A stretch of 45,801 bases of DNA from an uncultured Clostridium sp. (lineage in GTDB: Bacteria > Bacillota > Clostridia > TANB77 > CAG-508). Positions 38,605 through 45,801 of this stretch are shown piece by piece. Both the position numbers and the translations under genes were made by a program. Each line of letters begins with the position of its first letter. Position 1 is the stretch's first letter. The notes beneath the pieces were generated by a model, which saw only the letters and a list, made by a program, of their open reading frames with translations, ran no database searches and was not told where the DNA came from. The stretch lies in assembly GCA_948436025.1 (NCBI GenBank), contig CAOJHH010000007.1, positions 1-45,801 on the forward strand, written 5' to 3'.

Positions 38605-41124
38605 TTACATTCTTCTAAAGTCTGCATATCCATTGTAAATAATATCTGCTTTTCTTCTATTTTCTTCTGTGTCTCCACCCAATAAGATAGCCGTATCTTT
38701 CTTAAGTGCTTCTTCTGCTTTTTTATCTCCTGCAAATGCTTTTTTATGTTCGCTACCTAATTCATTATAACTTGCAGCAATGTTTTGAACTTGTGCTCGA
38801 ATCTCTTTTTGTGTTAAATGATTTGGATTGTTTTCTTGTTTCATATAATGTTGTTCTAGTTTTAGTGCCTTCTTTATGTCTTTCTCATTTGTAACTCCTG
38901 CTTTTCGATATCCTTTTACTGCTTCTGTAAATTGTTCTTTTGTGTAAGTATTTTTAAATTCTTTTTCATAAAACTGATTGAATTTCTCACTTCTAAAATA
39001 TTGCTGATCTGCTCTTGCATTTTTAGCATCAATCGCATTTCCATATTTTCCTGCTCCATAAGCATCACGAATGCTTCTGTCTTGCATTACCTGACCTGCT
39101 GTCGCTTCAAACAAACCTCCTCCTGTCGCTCCTCCAACCGTTGCTGCACCAAGTGCCATAGAAATTGCTTTTTCACCATCTCCTGTGGTTGCTCCAATCG
39201 CAAGTCCTACTCCACCCATAGCAGTTGCAAGTGCTGCTCTTGAAGCCAATTTTAAGGTTCCACGTGCTGCTTTATATCCTACTGTTGGTAATGCCTTCCA
39301 TGCTCCAATTGCTCTTCTTCTTGCTCCTTCTCTTATTTTATTTCCTAATGCCTTTTTACCTTCTGGGGTTTTTAATGTTTCAAATGCATTCTTAGCAGCA
39401 TCCATTTTCTCTTTATTTCGTTTACCAAAATTTGCAATATCTTGTTTTACGGTATCTCTAAATCCTAATGGTCCATCTGGTGTTTTTTCATCACTTGATG
39501 TGTCCTCTGGTAAACCAGACTCTTCTTGTCCCTTTGCTTTTTCTTGTTCATATAATTCTTGATACCTTCGTTGTTTTTCTTGTAGTTCTGGATTCATTAA
39601 AATATCATTATTATCATATCCTGCTAACTCTTCCTCTAAGGCTGCCATTTCATCATTATTTTCTGGTTCTAATGGCGGTGGAGGTGGTGGTTCTCCTTCG
39701 CTTGGTGAAGGTAATCCCCCGCCATTTCTTTCTTCATTTCCACTTGGTGTTGGTGATGAACTATCTGTTCCTACTAAGCCACTAGCATCTTTATCTTGAA
39801 AAGCTGTAAATGGTTTATTGGCATCTGCATCTTTTCCTTGTCTTTCTAAATTATCTTTTGTTCTTACTTTTCCTTGTGAACTTGGTCCTTGTTTCGCAAA
39901 TCCTTTTAACGCGTTACTTGCTACTGCTGTTACACCCGCTGCTCCTGCTAAAGATCCAACCGTTCCACCGCTTGCTTTATTAAATCCGAACATTTGCTTT
40001 ACTAGTTTTTCTGCTGCAATAATGAAACCTAATGCTACAATTCCATAAATCGGATTATCTACTGCCAATTCGATGGCTGTTCCTAATAATACCTTATATA
40101 ACAATAGATGTATTGGTTGAATTAATGCATTATATGTATATTCTTTTAACCACATATTAAATGCTTGTGCTTTTCCATCAGATACTTTATCGATTGGATA
40201 GGTTAGCGCAACCATTGGTGCCATTAATGTTAAAAATGCCATATTAACTACCCTTTTTAAATAAATCCATGTAAATCGAATCGAAAAGATGACTAGCATA
40301 ATATATAAGAAAAAGAATGATATTTTCACTTGTAAATCTCCTGCTTGTATCATGAAACGAACATAACTCATAAAGTTTGCAGAAAAATCAATTTCACCTG
40401 TTCCTATTAGTTTATCTATTTTTGTTGCATGTACTGTAAAAGTACCATCTCCGCTAGAAGAAAGCATTGCTGTTACCGTTTCTGTCATCGTCAGAGCAAA
40501 TGACATAATGTAATGTAACACCAGCACCAGACACATGGCAACTACCCAATCCATAATCATTTGCTTATATTTTGCACGGTCTGCTGCTACACTTGTTAAC
40601 ATCATTCGAATTCCTAAATATAGTAATACCGATAATAATCCTATTACTGCAATAGAACGTAGTGCTACATACCAACTAGCAATCGTTGGACGCAATTTTT
40701 TGGCAATATTTTTATCGTCATCCCCTTCTACAGATGGTTTTATAAAATTAATATCCAATGCTGGTACTTGGTTAGAAAAGATTGCCTCTGGTGTATATTT
40801 AATAACTGGTACATTTATTGCATTTAACCCGAAAAAAGTCGCATCAATAAATTCATCTGTTGTAATTTCAATACCACTAGTAGCACTCGTCTCATAACCA
40901 TATCCAATCGCTTTCATAAAATTGGTAGTATCTCCTATCATTGCCATTTGCAACAAACGTTCAATACCATCAAATATAGCAGTCACGAAGTTAATAATAG
41001 GACTCATCAGTTTTCCACCAAGATCCGCTTGTACCACGGATGGAACACAAAATGTTGTTATGATTACAATTAGAATAGCAATTACTGTCTTTTGTATAAC
41101 ACCTTTATTCGTAAAAAATCTCAT
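38605..41124 (-). CDS. VirB6/TrbL-like polytopic membrane protein
   Basis: An 839-residue inner-channel component. It has a signal-like start (about residues 12-32) and several membrane segments between about 140 and 390 (SIAVIGLLSVLLYLGIRMM, then a run to IYGIVALGFIIAAEKLV). A long cytoplasmic tail follows, with a proline-rich stretch (GEPPPPPPLEP, near residue 485), charged helices, and a glycine- and alanine-rich segment near 640-680. VirB6/TrbL proteins form the membrane pore of type IV systems; the very long tail is typical of Gram-positive versions. The gene follows virB4 by 12 bases. It has no in-frame CGG despite 11 out-of-phase ones. Confidence 0.82.
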   Translation of the reverse strand: MRFFTNKGVIQKTVIAILIVIITTFCVPSVVQADLGGKLMSPIINFVTAIFDGIERLLQMAMIGDTTNFMKAIGYGYETSATSGIEITTDEFIDATFFGLNAINVPVIKYTPEAIFSNQVPALDINFIKPSVEGDDDKNIAKKLRPTIASWYVALRSIAVIGLLSVLLYLGIRMMLTSVAADRAKYKQMIMDWVVAMCLVLVLHYIMSFALTMTETVTAMLSSSGDGTFTVHATKIDKLIGTGEIDFSANFMSYVRFMIQAGDLQVKISFFFLYIMLVIFSIRFTWIYLKRVVNMAFLTLMAPMVALTYPIDKVSDGKAQAFNMWLKEYTYNALIQPIHLLLYKVLLGTAIELAVDNPIYGIVALGFIIAAEKLVKQMFGFNKASGGTVGSLAGAAGVTAVASNALKGFAKQGPSSQGKVRTKDNLERQGKDADANKPFTAFQDKDASGLVGTDSSSPTPSGNEERNGGGLPSPSEGEPPPPPPLEPENNDEMAALEEELAGYDNNDILMNPELQEKQRRYQELYEQEKAKGQEESGLPEDTSSDEKTPDGPLGFRDTVKQDIANFGKRNKEKMDAAKNAFETLKTPEGKKALGNKIREGARRRAIGAWKALPTVGYKAARGTLKLASRAALATAMGGVGLAIGATTGDGEKAISMALGAATVGGATGGGLFEATAGQVMQDRSIRDAYGAGKYGNAIDAKNARADQQYFRSEKFNQFYEKEFKNTYTKEQFTEAVKGYRKAGVTNEKDIKKALKLEQHYMKQENNPNHLTQKEIRAQVQNIAASYNELGSEHKKAFAGDKKAEEALKKDTAILLGGDTEENRRKADIIYNGYADFRRM

Positions 41125-41136
41125 GGTTTCCCCTTT

Positions 41137-43107
41137 CTATTGTATTGCTTTTCGTTTCTTCATGTTTACAATATTATTTAAGTTGGTTTCTACAAACTCG
41201 AACTCTTTTGCCGTTGGTGTAATTTGTAAAATTGCGGTATCTGCTCCTACTTTTAGTAAACCTTCTCCTTTTAGGCAGGTTACCAAGAAACCTGCTTCTC
41301 CTTCGGAAAGTTTGAATACTTCTTTTAAGTATTGTATTTCCGATTTATCTTGTGCCAAGAATAGTTTGGTATCCGATGAAGTTAGTACGGCTTGTGCTTC
41401 TTGTTTTTCATAAAAATCTTGGAATCTTTGCGAGATAATCGCCAAAGATACATTTCTTTTTCTGGCACGTCTTGCCATAGTATTTAAGAAGTCAACTGCT
41501 TCTGGGTATGGTAATAACATCCATGCTTCATCTACTAATACTCTTTTCTTTTTGGCTTTGGTTCTGTCTTCACTGTTTTTCTTTACGTATTTTTCCCAAA
41601 TCCAAGAAAGTAAGATTTGTTGGGCAAGTGGTCTTGCAAAACGTTCTTCTAGCTGTGAAATATCTAGGTTAATAAATGGCACACCATCTAATAATTCGAA
41701 GGTGGATTGTCCATCAAAATAGGCCATTTGTCCTTCGTACTCACGAATGTATTGTTTCATAACTTTTAGTAAGTAGCTATAATGGAAACGATAGTCTTCG
41801 TTTTCGTTTTCGGCTGCTTTTCTTTGAATTCTTTTATACCAACTACCAATGGTTGGCATTAGTTTTTTCTTTCTTGCAAGCATATTTCCCGTTGCCATGT
41901 TGGCTGCCGAATCATATAAGCTTGATGGATCTGAAGTAATTTTTAATGCAGCATATTCTTCGGAAACAGATTCTGCTATAATTTGTTTGGTTAATTCGTT
42001 TACTTCAGTACTTCTGGTACTTCCTCTTGCCATGGTAAGTAGAGCTTGTGTTACGTCTTCTACTTTATTTTCTACATTCACCATAACTCTTTCTTTTCCC
42101 GTAATTTCATCTTTTATAATTTCTGGTTCAATATCAAATAAATTAATAACGGTTTTGGAGTTTGGACTTAATACCACATTAATTCCACCTAAAGATTCTG
42201 CTACAATGGTATACTCGCCTTCGGCATCTAGTGCTAAACTTTCAATTCCCATAAGCACTGCTGACCTTGAGATAAGAGTTTTCATGGTAACGGATTTACC
42301 AGCACCAGATTTTGCGAATATAACCATGTTGTAGTTGGTTAGCGATGGGTGGAAGTTATCAAATAAAATTGGTACTCCCGTTTGTTTGTTAAACCCTAAT
42401 GGTACTCCTGTGGAATGTCCTACCTCTGAGGTGGTAAATGGAAATACCGTTCCCATGGAGCGTCTATCAAAGGTATGTACTTTTTTTAGTTTGTTATCCA
42501 TAAATGGTAGGTTACTTTTGAAGGCATCTTCTTGAATTCCCCATGCGCTTTTTACACTAACTAGCGATTTTGACATTTCGGTAGATAATAGGCTAGTTAG
42601 TTTGTCTAAATCTTCTAGGCTATAGGCAAATAAGGTAGAAACAATCGTGGCTTCAAATAATTTATTATACCCTGCTGCAATTTCATCTCTTAACTGTTCT
42701 GCTTCATAACGTTTTTGCCCAACCGTACTTTGCCTATTAATATTACCTCTATCTGCTGCTACAATTCTTTCGGTTTCTAGTTGGTTAATAACCTTATTTA
42801 ATTCATTTTGCGATTTTGCTTCTGGTACTGGGTTTATATATATTGAGGTATTGGTGTCTCCAAATAAGTATAAGTCTCGGAACAATTCTGGGAAAATGGC
42901 CATTCTTGGAAGTGCCGATACAAAAAAGCTTCTTGCATATCGTTTGGTGTTGGAAATAATTTCTAAATGGTCAATGTTGGAGGCATCAATTCCAGATGGT
43001 GCAATTAATTCTTTTATGGTCTTTTTCTTTAAGATGTTGTATTCTTCCCCATTATTCGTTAACTGCTGATTTTTTTCTTCTACCCCTCTTTGGTTTTTCT
43101 TCCACAT
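41137..43107 (-). CDS. VirB4-family type IV secretion ATPase
   Basis: A 656-residue cytoplasmic ATPase that powers channel assembly and substrate transfer. The N-terminal domain (about 1-240) is followed by the RecA-like core. Walker A is KSGAGKSVTMKTL near residue 270 and Walker B is RVLVDEAWMLLPY near 524. The later motif LAIISQRFQDF is typical of VirB4/TraC. Its ATG (43105-43107) has GGAGG eight bases upstream, inside the preceding gene, and the two genes overlap by 56 bases. It has no in-frame CGG in 656 codons, with 10 out of phase. Confidence 0.93.
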   Translation of the reverse strand: MWKKNQRGVEEKNQQLTNNGEEYNILKKKTIKELIAPSGIDASNIDHLEIISNTKRYARSFFVSALPRMAIFPELFRDLYLFGDTNTSIYINPVPEAKSQNELNKVINQLETERIVAADRGNINRQSTVGQKRYEAEQLRDEIAAGYNKLFEATIVSTLFAYSLEDLDKLTSLLSTEMSKSLVSVKSAWGIQEDAFKSNLPFMDNKLKKVHTFDRRSMGTVFPFTTSEVGHSTGVPLGFNKQTGVPILFDNFHPSLTNYNMVIFAKSGAGKSVTMKTLISRSAVLMGIESLALDAEGEYTIVAESLGGINVVLSPNSKTVINLFDIEPEIIKDEITGKERVMVNVENKVEDVTQALLTMARGSTRSTEVNELTKQIIAESVSEEYAALKITSDPSSLYDSAANMATGNMLARKKKLMPTIGSWYKRIQRKAAENENEDYRFHYSYLLKVMKQYIREYEGQMAYFDGQSTFELLDGVPFINLDISQLEERFARPLAQQILLSWIWEKYVKKNSEDRTKAKKKRVLVDEAWMLLPYPEAVDFLNTMARRARKRNVSLAIISQRFQDFYEKQEAQAVLTSSDTKLFLAQDKSEIQYLKEVFKLSEGEAGFLVTCLKGEGLLKVGADTAILQITPTAKEFEFVETNLNNIVNMKKRKAIQ

Positions 43108-44275
43108 CTTCGGTTCCTCCTTCTTCTTTATTTTTGTCTTCTTCGATTAATCTTGTTGCTGAATCGGCTGTTTGTCTTCCTAGGTAAGCTGCATTTTGTT
43201 TAATAATCATTTGTGCTCTTTGACGTACTAATTCTTCTAGACGTGCTCGTTTTTGGTCTAATTGTTGTTGTTTTGGACTTCTTGCTTGTATTACTTTTTC
43301 ATTGGCAAGTGCCATTGCTTTTCTTTCTATTTCATCATCTAATGCTTTCATGGTTTTATCTAGTACATCTGGTGCTGTAGTGTATAGTTCATCATAACCT
43401 GCACGTGCAGCACGGTCTACACTAAATACTTCTGCTTCATCACGGTTGTAGGCTACATATAGTAAATCCACTAATTCTTCGGAGTTTAGAATTTTTCCTC
43501 CTACCGAACAACCTGCTAAGGTTCGAATAACGGATTGTGCTCTTGTGTATAGTTCTTGGAAGGCAATGTTACGAATTTCTTCTTTATCGAAAGAATTGTT
43601 TGGTCCTAGGTCTTCTACATAATATGGAATAATGACATAGTATTTTTTGCTTAATACGTTTTTGTTTAAACTCATTCTTTCGGTATTGGCAATAATGTCT
43701 TTTCCATATTCATAAAGATTGGTTTGTTTGGTTACTTCAAAGAAATCCTTATTTAATTCTTCTCTCGTCGCTTGACCAGATTGTAGTTTTTTTAGATAAG
43801 CATTTTTCTTTTTCTCTAGTTCAAACCCAACTTCTTCTACTTTTTTTCGATATCCTTCTAAGCTATCGTTTAAGTTTACGGTTCTGGTTTGTACATAAAT
43901 TTGAACTGGATGGCGTAGGGTGTTTAAGAATTGTAGAAAACCTTCTTCTACTCCGACTTTTTCTCCTTCTGACATAAGGTCATAGTTAATTCCTTGGCAT
44001 TCTACTACCATAATGTAACGCATTCCCTTTTTTTGTACAATCATATTATCTTCTACCGTATCAAATTCCATGAATTTGAAAATGGATTGTTTGGTATATT
44101 CTCTTGCAATTTTTCTTGCATCACTTGTGGTTCCATCGCTTTCTTCTATTTCTTCTTTTTTCTTTTTGCTTTTCATCCAAAAGTACAAAAAGGCTACTGC
44201 AAGTGCTACTAGAACGACAACCATAACAATTAATACGATGGTTAAGACTTGTGTAATTTGATCTGAACTATTCAT
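43052..44275 (-). CDS. TraC-like accessory protein of the type IV system (407 residues)
   Basis: One membrane helix (about residues 9-33), a basic linker, then a domain (about 55-265) resembling the N-terminal domain of TraC/VirB4 ATPases: KKGMRYIMVVECQGINYDLM and VQIYVQTRTVNLNDSLEGY. A helical coiled-coil region (about 300-370) and a basic tail (KPKRGRRKK) follow. No Walker motif is present, so it is not an ATPase. It overlaps prgI by 8 bases and virB4 by 56 bases, indicating coupled translation. It may anchor VirB4 at the membrane, an inference from domain and order. Confidence 0.72.
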   Translation of the reverse strand: MNSSDQITQVLTIVLIVMVVVLVALAVAFLYFWMKSKKKKEEIEESDGTTSDARKIAREYTKQSIFKFMEFDTVEDNMIVQKKGMRYIMVVECQGINYDLMSEGEKVGVEEGFLQFLNTLRHPVQIYVQTRTVNLNDSLEGYRKKVEEVGFELEKKKNAYLKKLQSGQATREELNKDFFEVTKQTNLYEYGKDIIANTERMSLNKNVLSKKYYVIIPYYVEDLGPNNSFDKEEIRNIAFQELYTRAQSVIRTLAGCSVGGKILNSEELVDLLYVAYNRDEAEVFSVDRAARAGYDELYTTAPDVLDKTMKALDDEIERKAMALANEKVIQARSPKQQQLDQKRARLEELVRQRAQMIIKQNAAYLGRQTADSATRLIEEDKNKEEGGTEDVEEKPKRGRRKKSAVNE

Positions 44276-44618
44276 CTTTGGCTTCCTCCTCTATTTCATA
44301 GGTATAAATTTTATTATGTGATTTTTTAAATCGAATGGCTCTTACGATAACATCATCAATGTTTTCTCCTCCTACCTTTTTGGTAAAGGCAAATGCCCCA
44401 AGGTCTGGTACTTTAAAAGTTCCTACACAATAACCAATGAGTGCAAATATGGCAATCACAATCATTCCAATCATTTTTGCACCACATGCTGCAATAATCA
44501 AATAGAAAAGAAAACCAACTGCTGCACAAACCATGGTATAAATCATCGATTTCCCTGTAAATATAAACAAAATTCTTCCTTCATCTTTTACGTTTCTAGG
44601 TATATTGTATGGTCCCAT
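44268..44618 (-). CDS. PrgI-family type IV secretion protein
   Basis: A 116-residue protein with two membrane helices (about residues 25-47 and 50-70) in the pattern of PrgI/VirB3-like components. The start MGPYNIPRNVKDEGRILF and the later FTKKVGGENIDDVI are typical. The ATG follows AAAGGAGG. It is the first gene of the block prgI-traC-virB4-virB6, with its own promoter and an inverted repeat at 44675-44711. VirB3-type proteins help place VirB4 at the membrane. Confidence 0.85.
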   Translation of the reverse strand: MGPYNIPRNVKDEGRILFIFTGKSMIYTMVCAAVGFLFYLIIAACGAKMIGMIVIAIFALIGYCVGTFKVPDLGAFAFTKKVGGENIDDVIVRAIRFKKSHNKIYTYEIEEEAKDE

Positions 44619-44655
44619 GTTCTTCCTCCTTTAAGGCATAATTCTAATCATTATC

Positions 44656-44711
44656 ATTATACCAGAAAACAAAGAAAAATGTAACATTTTCGGAGAAAAT
44701 ATTACATTTTT
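44656..44711 (-). promoter_or_regulatory. Promoter and operator-like inverted repeat upstream of prgI
   Basis: TTACAT (44679-44684), 17 bases, TATAAT (44656-44661), with a TG before the -10. The -35 lies inside an inverted repeat with 17-base arms (44675-44691 and 44695-44711, one mismatch; core ATGTAACATTTTC). A protein bound here would block the promoter. Confidence 0.7.
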
Positions 44712-44785
44712 AATATAATTGTAATATGGGTGAAATAAATTTATTGTATCATCGCCTTTGGCAGTTGCAAAAAATGATTATACAT

Positions 44786-44829
44786 AAAAATAAAAAGCTA
44801 AGAATTTTGTTCCTAGCCTTTTTATTTTT
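44786..44829 (-). terminator. Terminator after the pilin gene
   Basis: Arms around GGCTAGGA and TTCTTAGC are extended by A and T runs on both sides, with a loop ACAAAA. It lies about 25 bases after the pilin stop, so the pilin is transcribed apart from prgI. Confidence 0.8.
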
Positions 44830-44853
44830 AATAACAATCTTTTATTGTAGTAT

Positions 44854-45240
44854 TTATTCGCCACCATTTAATGCCATTGCCATATCATATACAATTCCTG
44901 TAATGGTTGACGCTGCAAAAATTAAAACAGCTCCTACTAAATATGGTATCATTGATTTTTTGTAATCTGCTTTTTCTTCAGCACTACCCATCATGTATTT
45001 GATACCTAAAATTAAAAGAATAACAACTGCTACTAAAACACCTACTGTTCTTACAACAGTTACAATTTGGTTTCCTAAATCTATAATACCATCTGTTGAA
45101 CCACTTTTAAGTTCTCCACCTGAGAATGTACCTGGTGTAATTCCTCCTGTACCTGTTCCATCAGCAAATGAGATGACGCTCATTGTAACAATTGCTAATA
45201 TTATGCATAATGTTATCAATATTTTACTTGTTTTCTTCAT
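44854..45240 (-). CDS. VirB2/TrbC-like pilin
   Basis: A 128-residue protein with a signal peptide (about 1-26, ending SFADGTG), a glycine-rich linker and two membrane helices (about 62-82 and 100-122). They are joined by a short basic loop containing GSAEEKADYKKSM. This is the VirB2/TrbC pilin layout found in Gram-positive type IV systems. It has its own promoter, AGGAGG site and terminator, suggesting high expression. A paralogue lies directly upstream. Confidence 0.82.
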   Translation of the reverse strand: MKKTSKILITLCIILAIVTMSVISFADGTGTGGITPGTFSGGELKSGSTDGIIDLGNQIVTVVRTVGVLVAVVILLILGIKYMMGSAEEKADYKKSMIPYLVGAVLIFAASTITGIVYDMAMALNGGE

Positions 45241-45351
45241 ACCTTTCCTCCTATTATTTTATATTTCTTTTTGTATTTTTCTCTACTCACGAACATGAGA
45301 GAATATTAAAAACTAATTTAAGGACAGTGAATTTCACTGTATCACTATATT

Positions 45352-45380
45352 ATTATAACGACTTTTTTCCATTTTGTCTA
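45352..45380 (-). promoter_or_regulatory. Promoter of the pilin gene
   Basis: TAGACA (45375-45380), 17 bases, TATAAT (45352-45357) on the minus strand. The long leader (about 105 bases) contains an ACAGTGAA/TTCACTGT hairpin, which may stabilise the mRNA. Confidence 0.72.
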
Positions 45381-45408
45381 TACTTATTTTAAAAATAATT
45401 TGTTAAAT

Positions 45409-45801
45409 TTATATGACATTTATATTACCAGTTATAAAATCATACAAAATCGCAATGATATTCGGAATGGCAAATACCATAACCGCACCAATTAAATATG
45501 GTCCCATTGTCTCTTTATATAATGCTTTTTCTTGTACACTCGCTAACATGAATCTAATTCCTAACGTCATTAGAGTAATAACTGATATAGCAGTTCCTAT
45601 TACTTGCAGAATTCCAATAACTAAATTTCCTCTTTCAATTAATAACTTATTATTCTCATTTAAATTATCCGCTGGCTGATATTCTCCCGGATTTTCTAAT
45701 GGATCTGAAAAACTACCTCCTGTAAAACCTGAACTTGGCTTATTAATTATTACGGTACCACCTGTTCCTGGTTCCCTATCGTTTTTCCCATCTTCTACAA
45801 T
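45409..45801 (-). CDS. Second VirB2/TrbC-like pilin, partial (start outside the window)
   Basis: The last 130 codons of a gene that begins beyond the window edge. The visible part has a Gly/Ser/Pro-rich stretch (KPSSGFTGGSF), then two membrane helices (about ERGNLVIGILQVIGTAISVI and MGPYLIGAVMVFAIPNIIAI) joined by a short loop, SVQEKALYKET. This matches the neighbouring pilin in layout and loop position, so it is a paralogue. No CGG is in frame in the visible part. It reaches the end of the window, so its N-terminus and regulation cannot be seen. Confidence 0.8.
   Translation of the reverse strand: MVEDGKNDREPGTGGTVIINKPSSGFTGGSFSDPLENPGEYQPADNLNENNKLLIERGNLVIGILQVIGTAISVITLMTLGIRFMLASVQEKALYKETMGPYLIGAVMVFAIPNIIAILYDFITGNINVI

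Noticed and set aside
43052..43107. Frameshift between the TraC-like gene and virB4
   Set aside because: There is no CGG in the overlap, virB4 has its own GGAGG and ATG, and both proteins are complete. It is an ordinary overlap.

Overview
The window is AT-rich DNA from a low-GC Gram-positive bacterium (Bacillota, most likely a gut-type Clostridia lineage). This rests on strong GGAGG ribosome binding sites, TTGACA/TATAAT-like promoters, a SUF operon with SufU, a Spo0A-like regulator, a SpoVB-type flippase, a sortase and a Gram-positive type IV secretion cluster. Nearly all genes lie on the minus strand. No tRNA, rRNA, CRISPR array or transposase was seen.

The main observation is a recoding pattern. 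Eleven genes are broken into two or three reading frames, with 12 breaks in total. Every break sits exactly at an in-frame CGG codon. In every case, skipping the C and reading the next triplet as GGN (glycine) restores a full-length protein, usually at a conserved glycine: the SufC Walker A motif, an ABC LSGGQ motif, the SxN motif of a D,D-carboxypeptidase, and the two conserved glycine sites of SufS. A hand check of about 13,500 codons in the recognisable genes found no other in-frame CGG, although about 120 CGG triplets occur out of phase. The simplest reading is that in this organism CGG is not an ordinary arginine codon. It would act as a +1 frameshift signal, or as a four-base CGGN glycine codon. 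Several affected genes are normally essential or catalytic, so ordinary pseudogene decay is unlikely.

Layout. Positions 377-3153 hold a two-component system. Positions 3356-6248 hold a frameshifted zincin-like protein and a frameshifted flippase, with a repeated box shared with the two-component promoter. Positions 6304-7812 hold a sortase and two small genes. Positions 7882-11419 hold a heterodimeric ABC exporter with both halves frameshifted. Positions 11574-13968 hold a YcxB-like protein, TcdA and MnmA. Positions 14122-20142 hold the sufCBDSU genes and a DtxR-like regulator; sufC, sufB, sufD and sufS together carry five frameshift sites. Positions 20403-29555 hold a Spo0A-like protein and a 2,712-residue cyclic beta-glucan synthase-like enzyme. 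Positions 29642-29886 hold a compact par/Fst-like type I toxin-antitoxin locus. Positions 29897-31973 hold a low-molecular-weight phosphatase, a 47-residue gene and a DacF-like carboxypeptidase. From 32148 to the window end lies a type IV secretion module: pilins, PrgI, TraC-like protein, VirB4, VirB6, VirB8-like proteins and a two-domain peptidoglycan hydrolase. One of its genes also carries a CGG frameshift.

The genes fit a cell-surface and secretion programme next to Fe-S cluster assembly and sulfur delivery to tRNA (SufS/SufU with MnmA). Three long-armed inverted repeats and several copies of a GC-rich composite repeat punctuate the 12.8-20.4 kb region.
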